64,000 nt of DNA from NCBI RefSeq assembly GCF_036689865.1, contig NZ_JBAHUQ010000014.1:85069-149068 (forward strand), read 5' to 3'. The DNA comes from Magnetococcus sp. PR-3 (lineage in GTDB: Bacteria > Pseudomonadota > Magnetococcia > Magnetococcales > Magnetococcaceae). Of the stretch, positions 26,715 to 35,556 are shown piece by piece. How positions within the stretch are numbered: position 1 is the first letter of the stretch; every line of letters starts with the position of its first letter. The position numbers and the translations under genes are program-made. Below the pieces are notes generated by a model. It was not told the DNA's origin. It searched no databases and saw only the letters and a list, made by a program, of their open reading frames with translations.

Positions 26715-28055
26715 ATGGCCAAAGGGGGCAGCAAGCAGGATGAAACCGTTCGAGCTCCATTGGCGGAACGGATGCGCCCCCAAAGCCTTGAAGAACTGGT
26801 GGGGCAGGAGGAGATTGCTGGGCAAGGGCGCATTTTGCACGATGCCCTAAGCTCCGGGCATATCCCCTCCATGGTTCTATGGGGGCCGCCTGGATGTGGT
26901 AAAACCACCATCGCCCGGATGATTGCCGGTCAGGTGGATATGCGTTTTGAATCTCTCTCTGCCGTTCTGGCTGGGGTTAAAGATGTACGCTTGGTGGTGG
27001 ATCGTGCTCGGGATGCCCGCGCCATGGGGGAGGGGACCATCCTGTTTGTCGATGAGATCCACCGCTTTAACAAAGCCCAGCAGGATGCCTTTCTACCTTT
27101 TGTCGAGAGCGGGGATATTACCCTGATCGGGGCGACCACAGAGAATCCCTCTTTTGAGTTAAACAGCGCACTGCTCTCCCGCTGTCGGGTGGTGGAATTA
27201 CAACCCCTGCACGAAGCCGCTTTGATCACGCTGATGCAGCGGGCTTTGGTGGATCAGGAGCGGGGCTTGGATCGCTACAAGCTGGCGGTGGAACCTGCTG
27301 CCTTTGAACATATGGCGACCATGGCGGCAGGGGATGGGCGTTATGCTCTGAATTTGCTGGAAACTTTTGTTGAACTCTCGGCAAAAAGTGGCGTCTCTCG
27401 GGGCTCGGAACTCACCCTTGAGCGGTTAAAAAAATCACTACAACGGCGTGCTGCTCTGTACGACAAAGCTGGGGATGGTCACTATAATCTGATCTCAGCT
27501 TTGCATAAATCCCTGAGGGGTTCGGATGTCGATGCCGCACTCTACTGGCTGGCGCGAATGTTGGAGGGGGGTGAGGATGGTCTCTATATCGCCCGACGTC
27601 TGGTTCGCTTTGCCAGTGAGGATGTGGGCAATGCAGACCCCAGAGCGTTGAGTACGGCCATGCATTGTCGGGATGCCTACCACTTTTTAGGTCCACCAGA
27701 AGGGGATCTTGCGCTGGCCCAGTGTGTGGTCTATTTGGCAACGGCCCCTAAGAGTAACAGTATCTATATGGCCTTTAAGGCTGTGCGCAAGCGTGCCGCT
27801 GAGACTGCTGCATTGGCCCCCCCCAAACATATTCTGAATGCACCAACCAAAACCATGAAAGAGCTGGGCTATGGAGCAGGCTATAAGTATGCCCATGATT
27901 ATGAGGATGGCTTTGTAGCCCAGGACTACTTACCTGAGACGATGCAGGGCGAGCACTTTTACCAACCTGTAGAGCGTGGCTTTGAACGGGATATTGCCAA
28001 ACGTATGGCCTATTGGGCAAAACTGCGCGAGCAGGCCCAAGGGGAGGGCGCGTAA
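26715..28055 (+). CDS. rarA: Replication-associated recombination protein RarA (MgsA)
   Basis: 446 residues. AAA+ ATPase with Walker [15 protein letters not shown], Walker [17 protein letters not shown], sensor [19 protein letters not shown] and the MgsA C-terminal tetramerisation region ([34 protein letters not shown]). It acts at stalled replication forks. It forms an operon with rimO (5 bp gap) and crcB (1-bp overlap, TAATG). Confidence 0.96.
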   Translation: MAKGGSKQDETVRAPLAERMRPQSLEELVGQEEIAGQGRILHDALSSGHIPSMVLWGPPGCGKTTIARMIAGQVDMRFESLSAVLAGVKDVRLVVDRARDARAMGEGTILFVDEIHRFNKAQQDAFLPFVESGDITLIGATTENPSFELNSALLSRCRVVELQPLHEAALITLMQRALVDQERGLDRYKLAVEPAAFEHMATMAAGDGRYALNLLETFVELSAKSGVSRGSELTLERLKKSLQRRAALYDKAGDGHYNLISALHKSLRGSDVDAALYWLARMLEGGEDGLYIARRLVRFASEDVGNADPRALSTAMHCRDAYHFLGPPEGDLALAQCVVYLATAPKSNSIYMAFKAVRKRAAETAALAPPKHILNAPTKTMKELGYGAGYKYAHDYEDGFVAQDYLPETMQGEHFYQPVERGFERDIAKRMAYWAKLREQAQGEGA

Positions 28056-28432
28056 TGCAGATAACCTGGCTTTGGGTCGCGCTAGGGGGGGCTGTGGGGG
28101 CGTTGGGGCGCTATGCCCTTTCTAATGCTGTCTATGCTTGGCTTGGGCGGGGTTTTCCTTGGGGGACCCTGACCGTTAATGTCGTGGGCTCTTTTATTAT
28201 GGGTATGCTGTTCTACCTTTTTACCCAACGTTTAATGGTACCTGAACCGCTGAAACCTCTTATTCTTGTGGGTGGGCTGGGTGCTTTTACCACTTTTTCC
28301 ACCTTTTCCCAAGAGACACTCAACCTGCTACAAAGTGGTAGCTGGCTGCTGGCCTTGCTTAACATGGTGGGTAGTGTGGTGCTTTGTGTGCTGGCCGCGT
28401 ATCTGGGTCTTGTCTTAGCGCGACTTGTTTGA
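28055..28432 (+). CDS. crcB: Fluoride ion channel CrcB
   Basis: 125 residues with four membrane helices. Family motifs: VALGGAVGALGRYALS, PWGTLTVNVVGSFIMGML and GGLGAFTTFSTFSQET (the TTFSTF fluoride-path motif). It exports fluoride as a dual-topology dimer. ATG 28055 overlaps the rarA stop by one base and has GGGGAGG upstream. I see no fluoride riboswitch; expression presumably follows rarA. Confidence 0.95.
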   Translation: MQITWLWVALGGAVGALGRYALSNAVYAWLGRGFPWGTLTVNVVGSFIMGMLFYLFTQRLMVPEPLKPLILVGGLGAFTTFSTFSQETLNLLQSGSWLLALLNMVGSVVLCVLAAYLGLVLARLV

Positions 28433-28595
28433 ACCTTTGGTGTCCGTTATAGCCCCTGTGTGTTAGGGATACCAGTCACACCGATTATCTCCCTTCCTGT
28501 TACCGCCTCGTAACCGAACGACCATATCTGAGTAATGGCAGATCTCTAACGTTTGCTTGAATAGTGCGATTAAGCATGACGTGAGGAATAGAGAG

Positions 28596-29570
28596 ATGCA
28601 TACAATGAAGACCCCGTTTCAAACTGGCCGTTGTTTGATTGCCAATGATTATAACAAGATTGATCAGTTCCTGTGTAAGGAGGGTGAATCCGTAGCCTGT
28701 ACAAACCGTACCCACAAGGCACGTCGGAGTGATACCAAACGTTTTGCCCAGTGGTGCCATCAACGTGGTGAAATGGCGCTTCCGGCAACGCCGGCAACGG
28801 TTTCGGGCTATATTGAAGAGATGATCCAGAATAAAGCGCTGGCCACCGTACGACGTTATGTTTCCAGTATTTCGACCCTGCATACCGTTGTAAATGTGTC
28901 TAACCCAGCTCAAGATCCTCTGGTTAAAGAGAGTCTGCGTAAAGCTGCAGATCAGTGTGAACAGCCCGGTAAAGGTACCCGGCCGATCACACGTAATATG
29001 GTGCAACGCATGGTTTTTTCCACACAAGGGTCCCTGCGGGATTTACGTGATGTCGCCATGTTGATGGTCGCCTACGATACTTTGTTTCGCCGAACAGAGA
29101 TGGTGGCTCTGGATGTAAGGGGTTTTCACTTCGGGCGCGATGGTTTTGCCACCATTACCTACCGTCGTGATGAAAAAGAGACCCTGCCGACCACCCGATG
29201 TCTTGCCCCAGATACGGTCCGTGCCGTAGAAAAATGGATGCAAGCCTCCATGATAGACGAAGGTGCGATATTTCGTTCTATGGATCGGGCTGGCTTGGTG
29301 GGGGGGCGTTTAAGTGATCGGGGATTGGTCCGGGCTTTTAAGCGGTTGGCCCGTCAAGCTGGTTTGGATCCAGAGGGGATTTCTGGTCTATCCTGCCGGG
29401 TTGGTGCCGCACGGGATATGATGAAAGAGGGATTTCGAGTTAAAGAGGTGATGGAAGCTGGTGGGTGGCGTTCACCGGTCATGGTGAGCCGTTACCGTCA
29501 ACAGGATTACGGGCAACCTCATAACGAAGAGAGGGCTGATGAGCCCAAACGATCCCAAAAGCGGGCCTAG
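28596..29570 (+). CDS. Solitary Cre-like tyrosine recombinase with altered HxxR box
   Basis: 324 residues. The N-terminal core-binding region (residues ~40-115) precedes a phage-integrase catalytic domain. Visible catalytic features are Arg I (TLFRRTEMVALDV), a possible lysine loop (YRRDEKETLP), Arg II in LSCRVGAARDM, AGGW, and Tyr in VSRYRQQ. The His of the HxxR box is replaced by Leu (LSCR). ATG 28596 follows GAGGAATAG and is chosen over TTG 28557. It has its own terminator. No att repeats, phage genes or cargo are nearby, so a mobile-element role is not evident. It may have been retained for another function. Confidence 0.82.
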   Translation: MHTMKTPFQTGRCLIANDYNKIDQFLCKEGESVACTNRTHKARRSDTKRFAQWCHQRGEMALPATPATVSGYIEEMIQNKALATVRRYVSSISTLHTVVNVSNPAQDPLVKESLRKAADQCEQPGKGTRPITRNMVQRMVFSTQGSLRDLRDVAMLMVAYDTLFRRTEMVALDVRGFHFGRDGFATITYRRDEKETLPTTRCLAPDTVRAVEKWMQASMIDEGAIFRSMDRAGLVGGRLSDRGLVRAFKRLARQAGLDPEGISGLSCRVGAARDMMKEGFRVKEVMEAGGWRSPVMVSRYRQQDYGQPHNEERADEPKRSQKRA

Positions 29571-29591
29571 CCTTTTATGAAATATCCCATC

Positions 29592-29629
29592 AAAAAAAGA
29601 GAGGCGCCAATCGGTGCCTCTCTTTTTTT
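29592..29629. terminator. Bidirectional Rho-independent terminator
   Basis: AAAAAAAGAGAGGC pairs with GCCTCTCTTTTTTT, separating the convergent recombinase and nitroreductase genes. Confidence 0.95.
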
Positions 29630-29651
29630 ACCTCAAGAACAGCTGTATGGC

Positions 29652-30317
29652 TTAGCTGTGAAACGTTGCAAAGTGGCTTATGGGCTCACGCGTGGTACGG
29701 TATTGGTTCACGGCGGCCTCTTCATCGGGGTAGCCTAAAGCCAACCCACCTAGAAGGATCATGTTCTCATCATAACCAATCTGACTGCGAACCAGATCAG
29801 GATAATCCGCAACAGAGGCCATCGGGCAGGTACCCAACCCATGTGCCATGGCGGTCAGCATCAAGCTCTGCCAGAACATGCCCATATCAATCCAGGATCC
29901 CTGGCCCATGTTTTTATCCATAAACATAAAGACTGAGACCGGTGCATCAAAAAAGCGATAGTTGGCCCGCCACGCATCCCGTTGCTTATCTTTATCTTCC
30001 CGGCCAATCTCCAGCGCTTGGTACAGTGCTAACCCACATGCTTTGCGGCGACCTTTATAGGGTTCCATCCACTGGCTGGGATAGTACTGATAATCAGGCT
30101 TGGCTGGCTGCTCTTCATCCACGGCATTTAATACAGCTTGGAACAGGTCCTGTTGAGCCTGCCCTTGAACCATGGCCACCTGCCAAGGTTGGGTGTTTAC
30201 ACCAGATGGTGCCCACCGTGCAGTATCAAGTAGTGTTTCTAACAGCGCTTGGGGAACGGGTTTCTCTTGAAATTGGCGGATGGCACGACGGTTTTTTACA
30301 GCTTCAACAACATGCAT
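29652..30317 (-). CDS. Nitroreductase family protein
   Basis: 221 residues. FMN-binding start VKNRRAIRQFQEKPVP, then LLDTARWAPSGVNTQPWQVA and the C-terminal MILLGGLALGYPDEEAAVNQ, standard for the NfsB/nitroreductase superfamily. NAD(P)H-dependent reduction of nitro or quinone compounds is expected. ATG 30317 has AGGA 8 nt upstream. The best-known relatives are oxygen-insensitive flavoproteins. The substrate is not predictable here. Confidence 0.92.
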   Translation of the reverse strand: MHVVEAVKNRRAIRQFQEKPVPQALLETLLDTARWAPSGVNTQPWQVAMVQGQAQQDLFQAVLNAVDEEQPAKPDYQYYPSQWMEPYKGRRKACGLALYQALEIGREDKDKQRDAWRANYRFFDAPVSVFMFMDKNMGQGSWIDMGMFWQSLMLTAMAHGLGTCPMASVADYPDLVRSQIGYDENMILLGGLALGYPDEEAAVNQYRTTREPISHFATFHS

Positions 30318-30410
30318 GGTCAGGTTTCCTACGTGATGTTAAGGGGGGTTATATAACATCTTGGCATCTATAAGGGCGCTAGGCTCTCATTATACCAAGG
30401 GGTTATCTCG

Positions 30411-31199
30411 CTATGATGGGGGTGTCTCTTGATGTTCAAAAAGAATATCGGTTCGGATAATATATTTGGTGCCTTTGCGTATGGTCTCACTGCCGTGTAA
30501 GCAGTGTTGAGGGTGCATGCCGTGTGGGAAGCAGAGCACCGCACCTTTAGGAGTACTAACGCTGATCAGCTCCGAGTCCGCTTGGCTGCGTGACCCTTGA
30601 TTGGGGTTGTCCCGGTCGACATAAAACTGCGTACGCCCCCCTTCAAAATCCTCACTGAGTTGGATTAAAAAGGTGTATTGACTGTGGCGACCTGGGTAGG
30701 CGTCTGTCACTAAATGACCATTGATCACCCGGCTACCTGGCCAAGAGCCATCAATATGTGGGCTAAAATAGTCCCCTTGTTGGTAGCGATAAAAACGGAA
30801 ACGGGCATTGATGCCACACGCCTTTTGTCCCTGCACGATCTCTGGAATATGTGGGTGGCAACGGGTCCATAAGGTGTGGTCTATATCGCGACTTACAACC
30901 CAATTAAAGTTATGGTTGTGGCGTATCGTGTGGGGGAGTGAGACGGGTGCATCGGCATGGAAGCCAGCCTGTTCGGCAAGCATAACAAACTGATCGACCT
31001 CTTGAGTGCTCAGGAGATTCAACAGCTGAAATGCGCCCGGTACCTGTGTGACCTCCCTGCGTGTGACAGGTTTTTCCGGTGTCGGATTGAATTGTATGGT
31101 TCCAGCACCGATGTCTGTCCAGGTTGGTAGAAGTCCTGCTTCAAATCCTGGCTCCTCAGCAACGGTGTAAAGAGGAAATTTTGGCTCCATGGGGTGCAT
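30411..31199 (-). CDS. 2-oxoglutarate/Fe(II)-dependent oxygenase (prolyl 4-hydroxylase-like)
   Basis: 262 residues. The double-stranded beta-helix core has the HxD iron site in SPHIDGSW, TFLIQLSEDFEGGRTQFYVD, then the distal His and 2OG-binding basic residues in HCLHGSETIRKGTKYIIRTD. This matches the P4Hc/2OG-FeII_Oxy family. It hydroxylates an unknown protein or small molecule. Starts at 31199 and 31190 are both possible. It is divergent from a LysR gene. Confidence 0.88.
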   Translation of the reverse strand: MHPMEPKFPLYTVAEEPGFEAGLLPTWTDIGAGTIQFNPTPEKPVTRREVTQVPGAFQLLNLLSTQEVDQFVMLAEQAGFHADAPVSLPHTIRHNHNFNWVVSRDIDHTLWTRCHPHIPEIVQGQKACGINARFRFYRYQQGDYFSPHIDGSWPGSRVINGHLVTDAYPGRHSQYTFLIQLSEDFEGGRTQFYVDRDNPNQGSRSQADSELISVSTPKGAVLCFPHGMHPQHCLHGSETIRKGTKYIIRTDILFEHQETPPS

Positions 31200-31274
31200 C
31201 CCTGTTCGGTCTCATAAGTCATAGGCATGCTTTACGATAAGGCCGTTTGTATGGGATGCCAAGCTTTGAGATAC

Positions 31275-31301
31275 GAATAGACTATTCCGTTTGATAGAAT
31301 A
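31275..31301. promoter_or_regulatory. Overlapping palindromes, candidate LysR operator
   Basis: GAATAG-A-CTATTC (31275-31287) is a perfect dyad. It overlaps a second dyad, TATTC-N9-GAATA (31283-31301). Three GAATA/TATTC half-sites in the gap between the oxygenase and the LysR gene fit autoregulation and divergent control. Confidence 0.5.
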
Positions 31302-31335
31302 AACTTAAAAGTTCATTCCTTGTTGGAGAAATAAA

Positions 31336-32247
31336 ATGTTAGATCTTATGCCCAACCTGCGCACTTTTGTCACGGTCGCTGAGCTGGAACGCTTTTCTGC
31401 GGCAGGGCGAGTTTTGAATATGGCCAACTCATCGGTGACCCGGCATATCCACCAGCTGGAAGAGCGGTTGAGCGTGGCTTTGCTGGTGCGTACGACCCGG
31501 CATGTTCGTTTATCACCGGCTGGTGAGGTCTTTTATGATCAAGCCAAACAGTTATTGGCCCAAGTAGAAGTGCTGGCTCAAAGTGTGACTCAAGATCGTA
31601 GTGTGGCATCTGGTCGACTGAAGATCAGTGCCCCATGGCGCTATGGGCGCTTGCGTATTGCCCCTCTCTTAGGACGTTTTATGGGGCTTTATCCAGAGAT
31701 ACAGGTTGAGCTGATCTGTAGTGATGAGATGGTGAATCTGGTGGAGGAGGGGTTTGATGTGGCCATTCGGTTAAGCCAGATGAAGGATTCCAACCTCATT
31801 GCCAAGAAGATTGATGAACAGCCCTTCGCGTTGGTGGCTGCGCCTGCTTACCTGGAAGATCGGGCCCCTATTGTGACTCATCAGGGTTTGGAGGGGCACC
31901 GTATGCTCTCTTTTCGCTACAGCACCCCACACTACAGCTGGCAGTTACGGCATGATGGTCATACCTACCGGATCCCTATACGAGATAGTGCACTGGTTTC
32001 CAATAATGCAGACCTTCTAACCCAGGCTACCCTGGATGGGGTTGGTATTATGGTTCAACCGCTGTGGGCCATTGAAGAGGCGTTGCAAAACGGTACGTTG
32101 GTGCAGCTCTTGGCTAACTATGAAGTAACCTCAACCACGTTCCATAGTGGCATCTATCTGCTTTACGCCAAAGAGAACCGCCATAACCCCTGTGTGCGGG
32201 CATGGATGGGATTTATGGGGGCTTGTCTGGCTAATAAGCCAGAATAA
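31336..32247 (+). CDS. LysR-type transcriptional regulator
   Basis: 303 residues. The winged helix-turn-helix (residues ~4-62) reads AAGRVLNMANSSVTRHIHQL, then EERLSVALLVRTTRHVRLSPAG. A periplasmic-binding-like effector domain follows (SGRLKISAP at ~91; GLYPEIQVELICSDEMVNLV; LVEEGFDVAIRL). It is closest to the CrgA/DmlR subgroup. The effector is unknown. ATG 31336 follows GGAG. The divergent 2OG-Fe(II) oxygenase gene is the likeliest target. Confidence 0.93.
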   Translation: MLDLMPNLRTFVTVAELERFSAAGRVLNMANSSVTRHIHQLEERLSVALLVRTTRHVRLSPAGEVFYDQAKQLLAQVEVLAQSVTQDRSVASGRLKISAPWRYGRLRIAPLLGRFMGLYPEIQVELICSDEMVNLVEEGFDVAIRLSQMKDSNLIAKKIDEQPFALVAAPAYLEDRAPIVTHQGLEGHRMLSFRYSTPHYSWQLRHDGHTYRIPIRDSALVSNNADLLTQATLDGVGIMVQPLWAIEEALQNGTLVQLLANYEVTSTTFHSGIYLLYAKENRHNPCVRAWMGFMGACLANKPE

Positions 32248-32512
32248 TGGCTAAGTGTTTCGCAATAGGAAGTAAGTAAGCCTATAAAGTTAGATGAATA
32301 ATGACAGGCCAATGTACAATGATAAATATTGTAAATATCTTAAAAAACAAATATATGCGCTTGTCGTTTGTGTTGACAGGGGTGTTTTGTCGCGCTAGCT
32401 TAAACAGAGAATAACTTAAAATATCCTAATATTTTGTGAATTATCTGAAAGGAATACATCTCCAAAATGTATCTCGTATTTGATCGGATGGGGCCAACCG
32501 TTGGAGGGAGTT
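32248..32512 (+). promoter_or_regulatory. Upstream region of the hydrogenase operon
   Basis: This AT-rich region holds a perfect dyad TACAAT-N7-ATTGTA (32315-32333), a candidate regulator site. It also has a TTGACA hexamer (32373-32378) with only a weak -10 match 17 bp later. No FNR box, sigma-54 site or small gene is clear. GGAGGGAG precedes the hupS ATG. Confidence 0.45.
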
Positions 32513-33463
32513 ATGTCAGCCAACCAAAGTTTAATGTGGATCCAGGCGGGGGCCTGCAGCGGCGATACCCTATCCATGCTGTGTGCTGAAAAGCCTTCTT
32601 TCCCTGAGTTTCTTCAACAGAATCGTATTGATCTTCTTTGGCACCCCTCTTTATCTCCAGAACCTGTCTCTACATTTGTCAAGCGTATTGATGCCATCTT
32701 GCAGGACCAGCTTGCTCTAACCTTTTTATGTATAGAAGGTAGCTTGGTAACAGGCCCTCATGGCAGTGGTATGTTCGACAGCTTCATGGGGAAGGCAAAA
32801 ATTGATCTTATTCGACAACTGGCTGAAAAAGCGGATTACCTTATTGCCGTGGGTACTTGTGCCAGTTTTGGGGGGATACATGCAGCGCCCCCTAATCCGT
32901 CGGACTGCTTAGGGCTGCAGTTTACCAAGACAGAGCCTGGAGGGTTGCTTACACCTGAATGGCGTAGTCGCAAAGGGTTGCCTGTGATCAATCTTTCAGG
33001 ATGCCCACTACACCCCAGTACCTTAACCGGAGCCTTGAGTATGCTGGTTCAGGAGCTACCCATGCCCTTAAATCAGTGGCACATGCCGGAGATGTTTTTC
33101 TCAACCATGGTGCATCAGGGTTGTACCCGGAACGAGTACCATGAATATGATATTGAGGAGATTGAATTTGGCCATGAAGGGTGTTTGTTTTTTAATTTAG
33201 GCTGTCAGGGGCCTGTCACATTGTCCACCTGTAACACCGAGTTATGGAATGGTGTAAACAGTAAAACCCGCGCAGGCACCCCCTGTTTAGGCTGCACCAT
33301 GCCTAATTTTCCACAAGATACCGCGCTGTTTCGCACCAAAAAAGTTGGGGATGTTCCCTCGGTTCTACCCTTGGGTGTCGAGCGACCAAATTATATGGCA
33401 TACAAGGGGTTGGCTAGGGATGCCGCACCAAAACGGGTGGTGAAACGGGAGATGGACCCATGA
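32513..33463 (+). CDS. hupS: [NiFe]-hydrogenase small subunit, cyanobacterial uptake (group 2) type
   Basis: 316 residues with no Tat signal peptide, so the enzyme is cytoplasmic. It starts MWIQAGACSGDTLSML, where the proximal-cluster CxxC is CSGD (C15, D18). Other cluster Cys motifs are GTCASFGG, NLSGCPLHP, HQGCTRNEYHE, GCLFFNLGCQGP, STCNTELW and GTPCLGCTMPNFP. The lack of a signal and the CSGD/CSGN motif recall cyanobacterial HupS and other group 2a enzymes. It carries electrons from the NiFe site through three Fe-S clusters. ATG 32513 has GGAGGGAG upstream. The stop overlaps a mini-ORF by ATGA. Confidence 0.93.
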   Translation: MSANQSLMWIQAGACSGDTLSMLCAEKPSFPEFLQQNRIDLLWHPSLSPEPVSTFVKRIDAILQDQLALTFLCIEGSLVTGPHGSGMFDSFMGKAKIDLIRQLAEKADYLIAVGTCASFGGIHAAPPNPSDCLGLQFTKTEPGGLLTPEWRSRKGLPVINLSGCPLHPSTLTGALSMLVQELPMPLNQWHMPEMFFSTMVHQGCTRNEYHEYDIEEIEFGHEGCLFFNLGCQGPVTLSTCNTELWNGVNSKTRAGTPCLGCTMPNFPQDTALFRTKKVGDVPSVLPLGVERPNYMAYKGLARDAAPKRVVKREMDP

Positions 33464-33540
33464 GCAAACCGATCAACGTGCTGTGCGTTTCCCCCCTAAG
33501 CTCAGGTTGTGGGCAGAACGGTAGGATTGGTCATGGCTGA
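33460..33540 (+). CDS. 26-residue mini-ORF bridging hupS and hupL
   Basis: ATG 33460 overlaps the hupS TGA (ATGA), and its own TGA at 33538-33540 overlaps the hupL start by 8 bp. The peptide starts MSKPINVLCVSPLSSGCG and has two Cys. The head-to-tail overlaps suggest that it carries ribosomes from hupS to hupL, so it may matter only for coupling. The start faintly resembles the INVLWLQSGGC-like opening of other hydrogenase small subunits, so it could be a vestige. It is too short for usual gene calling. Confidence 0.5.
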   Translation: MSKPINVLCVSPLSSGCGQNGRIGHG

Positions 33541-35074
33541 AACCGTACGCCTAAACATGAACCGGGTGGAGGGGGATCTGGAGCTGGAGGTAGATGTGGA
33601 TCAAGGCAGGGTGGTGGATGCCCGTTGCATTGGTACCCTCTACCGTGGTTTTGAGCAGATTTTATTGGGACGAGATGCTCAAGACCCTTTGGCCATTACG
33701 CCGCGTATTTGTGGTATTTGTGGGACCGCACATCTTTATAGTGCGGTTATGGCGTTGGAGCAGGCTTTTGGGGTGCCGGTACCTGCCAATGCGACCCGTA
33801 TACGAAATCTCTGCCTGATGGCGGAAGAGGTCCAGTCGGACTGCCGGCAAACCTTTTTAATGTTCTGCACAGATCTGGCAAGGCCGGGCTATGCATCCAT
33901 ACCAGGTTATGAGGATACGGCACAGGCTTTTGCGCCCTTTGCAGGGGATATTTTCCAAGAAGCTGTGGTTAATAGTCGGGACATTATAAAAATTGTAGCG
34001 CTGTTTGGTGGGCAATGGCCTCACTCTTCTTATATGGTTCCTGGTGGGGTGACATCACTATTTTCTGCTCGCCGTCTGATGGAGAGTCGCGCACTGCTCG
34101 AAAACTATATACGTTGGTTTGAAACCCGTATTCTGGGTGGGTCGCTGGAACAGTGGCAACAGGTACAGACCTACGCACAGTTTGAAACATGGCTTGAGGA
34201 AAAACCCCAGGCTGCCCTATCCCTTTTCAGTCGTGCATGCCGTCATATTGGCTTACACAGGGTGGGTATGGGTAGCCATTATTATCTCAGTTATGGCAGC
34301 TTTCCCAATCCACAAAGCTGGTCGCCACCCTATACCAAGCGACAGACACTGCGGGCGTCAGGTGTATATGATGGCAACCTTGGTGTCGTTGAACCTTTTG
34401 ACCAGTCTGAGATCACTGAGGACCTCTCCCACGCTTGGTATCATGAGACCGACCCCACCCCAAAACATCCCTGGAAGGGTGAGACCCTACCGAAATATCT
34501 TCCTGAGAGTGACCGTTATAGCTGGTCTAAAGCACCACGATATAATGATCGTGTTATGCAAACCGGACCCCTTTCACAACTGCTTGTGGATGGTGATCCT
34601 TTTATTCGGGCACTGCATGGCTCAGATAAAGGTTCAGCTTGGCTAAGGCAGTTGAGTCGTTTCCAGCGACAGGCAGATACGTTATTGAAAATGCGGCAGA
34701 CCCTTAATGAGTTGCAACAGCCCGATAACTTGAATGAACCTTATATGGAGCCCAGCAAGATCCATGGTGACGGACAAGGCTATGGTTTGTTGGAGGCGGC
34801 CCGTGGAAGCTTGGGGCATTGGGTGAAGATTGAGCAGGGAAAAATCAGCCACTATCAGATCGTAACCCCCACCGCTTGGAATGCCTCCCCCAGAGATGTG
34901 ATCGGACGTCGGGGCCATTGGGAGGAAAGCCTGTTGGGCTTGCCGATGGAGGATGCTGATGATCCCATCATGTTGGGTCATGTCATCCGCAGTCACGACC
35001 CCTGCTTAGTCTGTACGGTACACAGTGTGAACACGGGTAAAAAGTATCGTTTTACCCCTGCGGGGTTCGCATGA
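33533..35074 (+). CDS. hupL: [NiFe]-hydrogenase large subunit
   Basis: 513 residues. The active-site Cys pairs are present: RICGICGTAH at residues 58-67 and DPCLVCTVH at 489-497. The 16-residue tail after His497 is the peptide removed by the maturation protease after Ni insertion. NRVEGDLELEVDV at the N-terminus is the conserved start of the family. It oxidises H2 at a Ni-Fe(CN)2CO centre. ATG 33533 has AGGA upstream and overlaps the mini-ORF stop. hypA-F assembly genes are not in this window and must lie elsewhere. Confidence 0.95.
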   Translation: MAETVRLNMNRVEGDLELEVDVDQGRVVDARCIGTLYRGFEQILLGRDAQDPLAITPRICGICGTAHLYSAVMALEQAFGVPVPANATRIRNLCLMAEEVQSDCRQTFLMFCTDLARPGYASIPGYEDTAQAFAPFAGDIFQEAVVNSRDIIKIVALFGGQWPHSSYMVPGGVTSLFSARRLMESRALLENYIRWFETRILGGSLEQWQQVQTYAQFETWLEEKPQAALSLFSRACRHIGLHRVGMGSHYYLSYGSFPNPQSWSPPYTKRQTLRASGVYDGNLGVVEPFDQSEITEDLSHAWYHETDPTPKHPWKGETLPKYLPESDRYSWSKAPRYNDRVMQTGPLSQLLVDGDPFIRALHGSDKGSAWLRQLSRFQRQADTLLKMRQTLNELQQPDNLNEPYMEPSKIHGDGQGYGLLEAARGSLGHWVKIEQGKISHYQIVTPTAWNASPRDVIGRRGHWEESLLGLPMEDADDPIMLGHVIRSHDPCLVCTVHSVNTGKKYRFTPAGFA

Positions 35075-35556
35075 TCCACCTGATCGGTTTAGGGAACCCT
35101 ATCCATGGTGATGATGGCTTTGGTCATGGGGTCATCCATGCGCTGAAACAGAAGGATTGGCCTGAGCAGGTACGGCTGTTAGAAGGGGGGATCATGGGCT
35201 TAGATGCCCTGCCGCTGCTGGAGGGTGCCAGTCATGTGGTCCTTATTGATTCAGCACGTGGAGGCACAGAAAAGGCAGGGTCGGTCAGTTGGCTGAGTAT
35301 GGGGCAACTACTGGATCAGACCTCAGCAGACCTGCCTTTGGTCAGTCATGATTTTGGGGTAGTGGAACTGCTACGTATGTTGCCCTTTGCGCTGGAAGGT
35401 GCACCACCTAAACAGGTGGACCTTCTCTTAGGGTGGGTGGATGGGCCGCAGGTCTTTGAAAATCGCCTCTCTTCGCAGGCGCTAGAGGCGGTTGATCAAG
35501 CTGTTGTACAGCTGCAGCATTACGTTGCAAAGATGATGGTTGGAGAGTGCATGTGA
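35071..35556 (+). CDS. hupW: Hydrogenase maturation protease
   Basis: 161 residues. It starts MIHLIGLGNPIHGDDGFGH, with the Asp (GDDG) and the later VVLIDSARGG that bind Ni in HybD/HupW peptidases, and SHDFGVVELLRMLP. It trims the C-terminal tail of the large subunit after nickel loading. ATG 35071 overlaps the hupL stop (ATGA). Its own stop overlaps the next gene by 10 bp. The symbol follows cyanobacterial usage. Confidence 0.9.
   Translation: MIHLIGLGNPIHGDDGFGHGVIHALKQKDWPEQVRLLEGGIMGLDALPLLEGASHVVLIDSARGGTEKAGSVSWLSMGQLLDQTSADLPLVSHDFGVVELLRMLPFALEGAPPKQVDLLLGWVDGPQVFENRLSSQALEAVDQAVVQLQHYVAKMMVGECM

Noticed and set aside
27900..28055. Possible fluoride riboswitch before crcB
   Set aside because: crcB starts inside the rarA stop codon, so there is no leader, and the conserved core is not seen.
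28596..29570. Prophage or genomic island around the solitary recombinase
   Set aside because: No tRNA, direct repeats, phage genes or composition shift were seen on either side.
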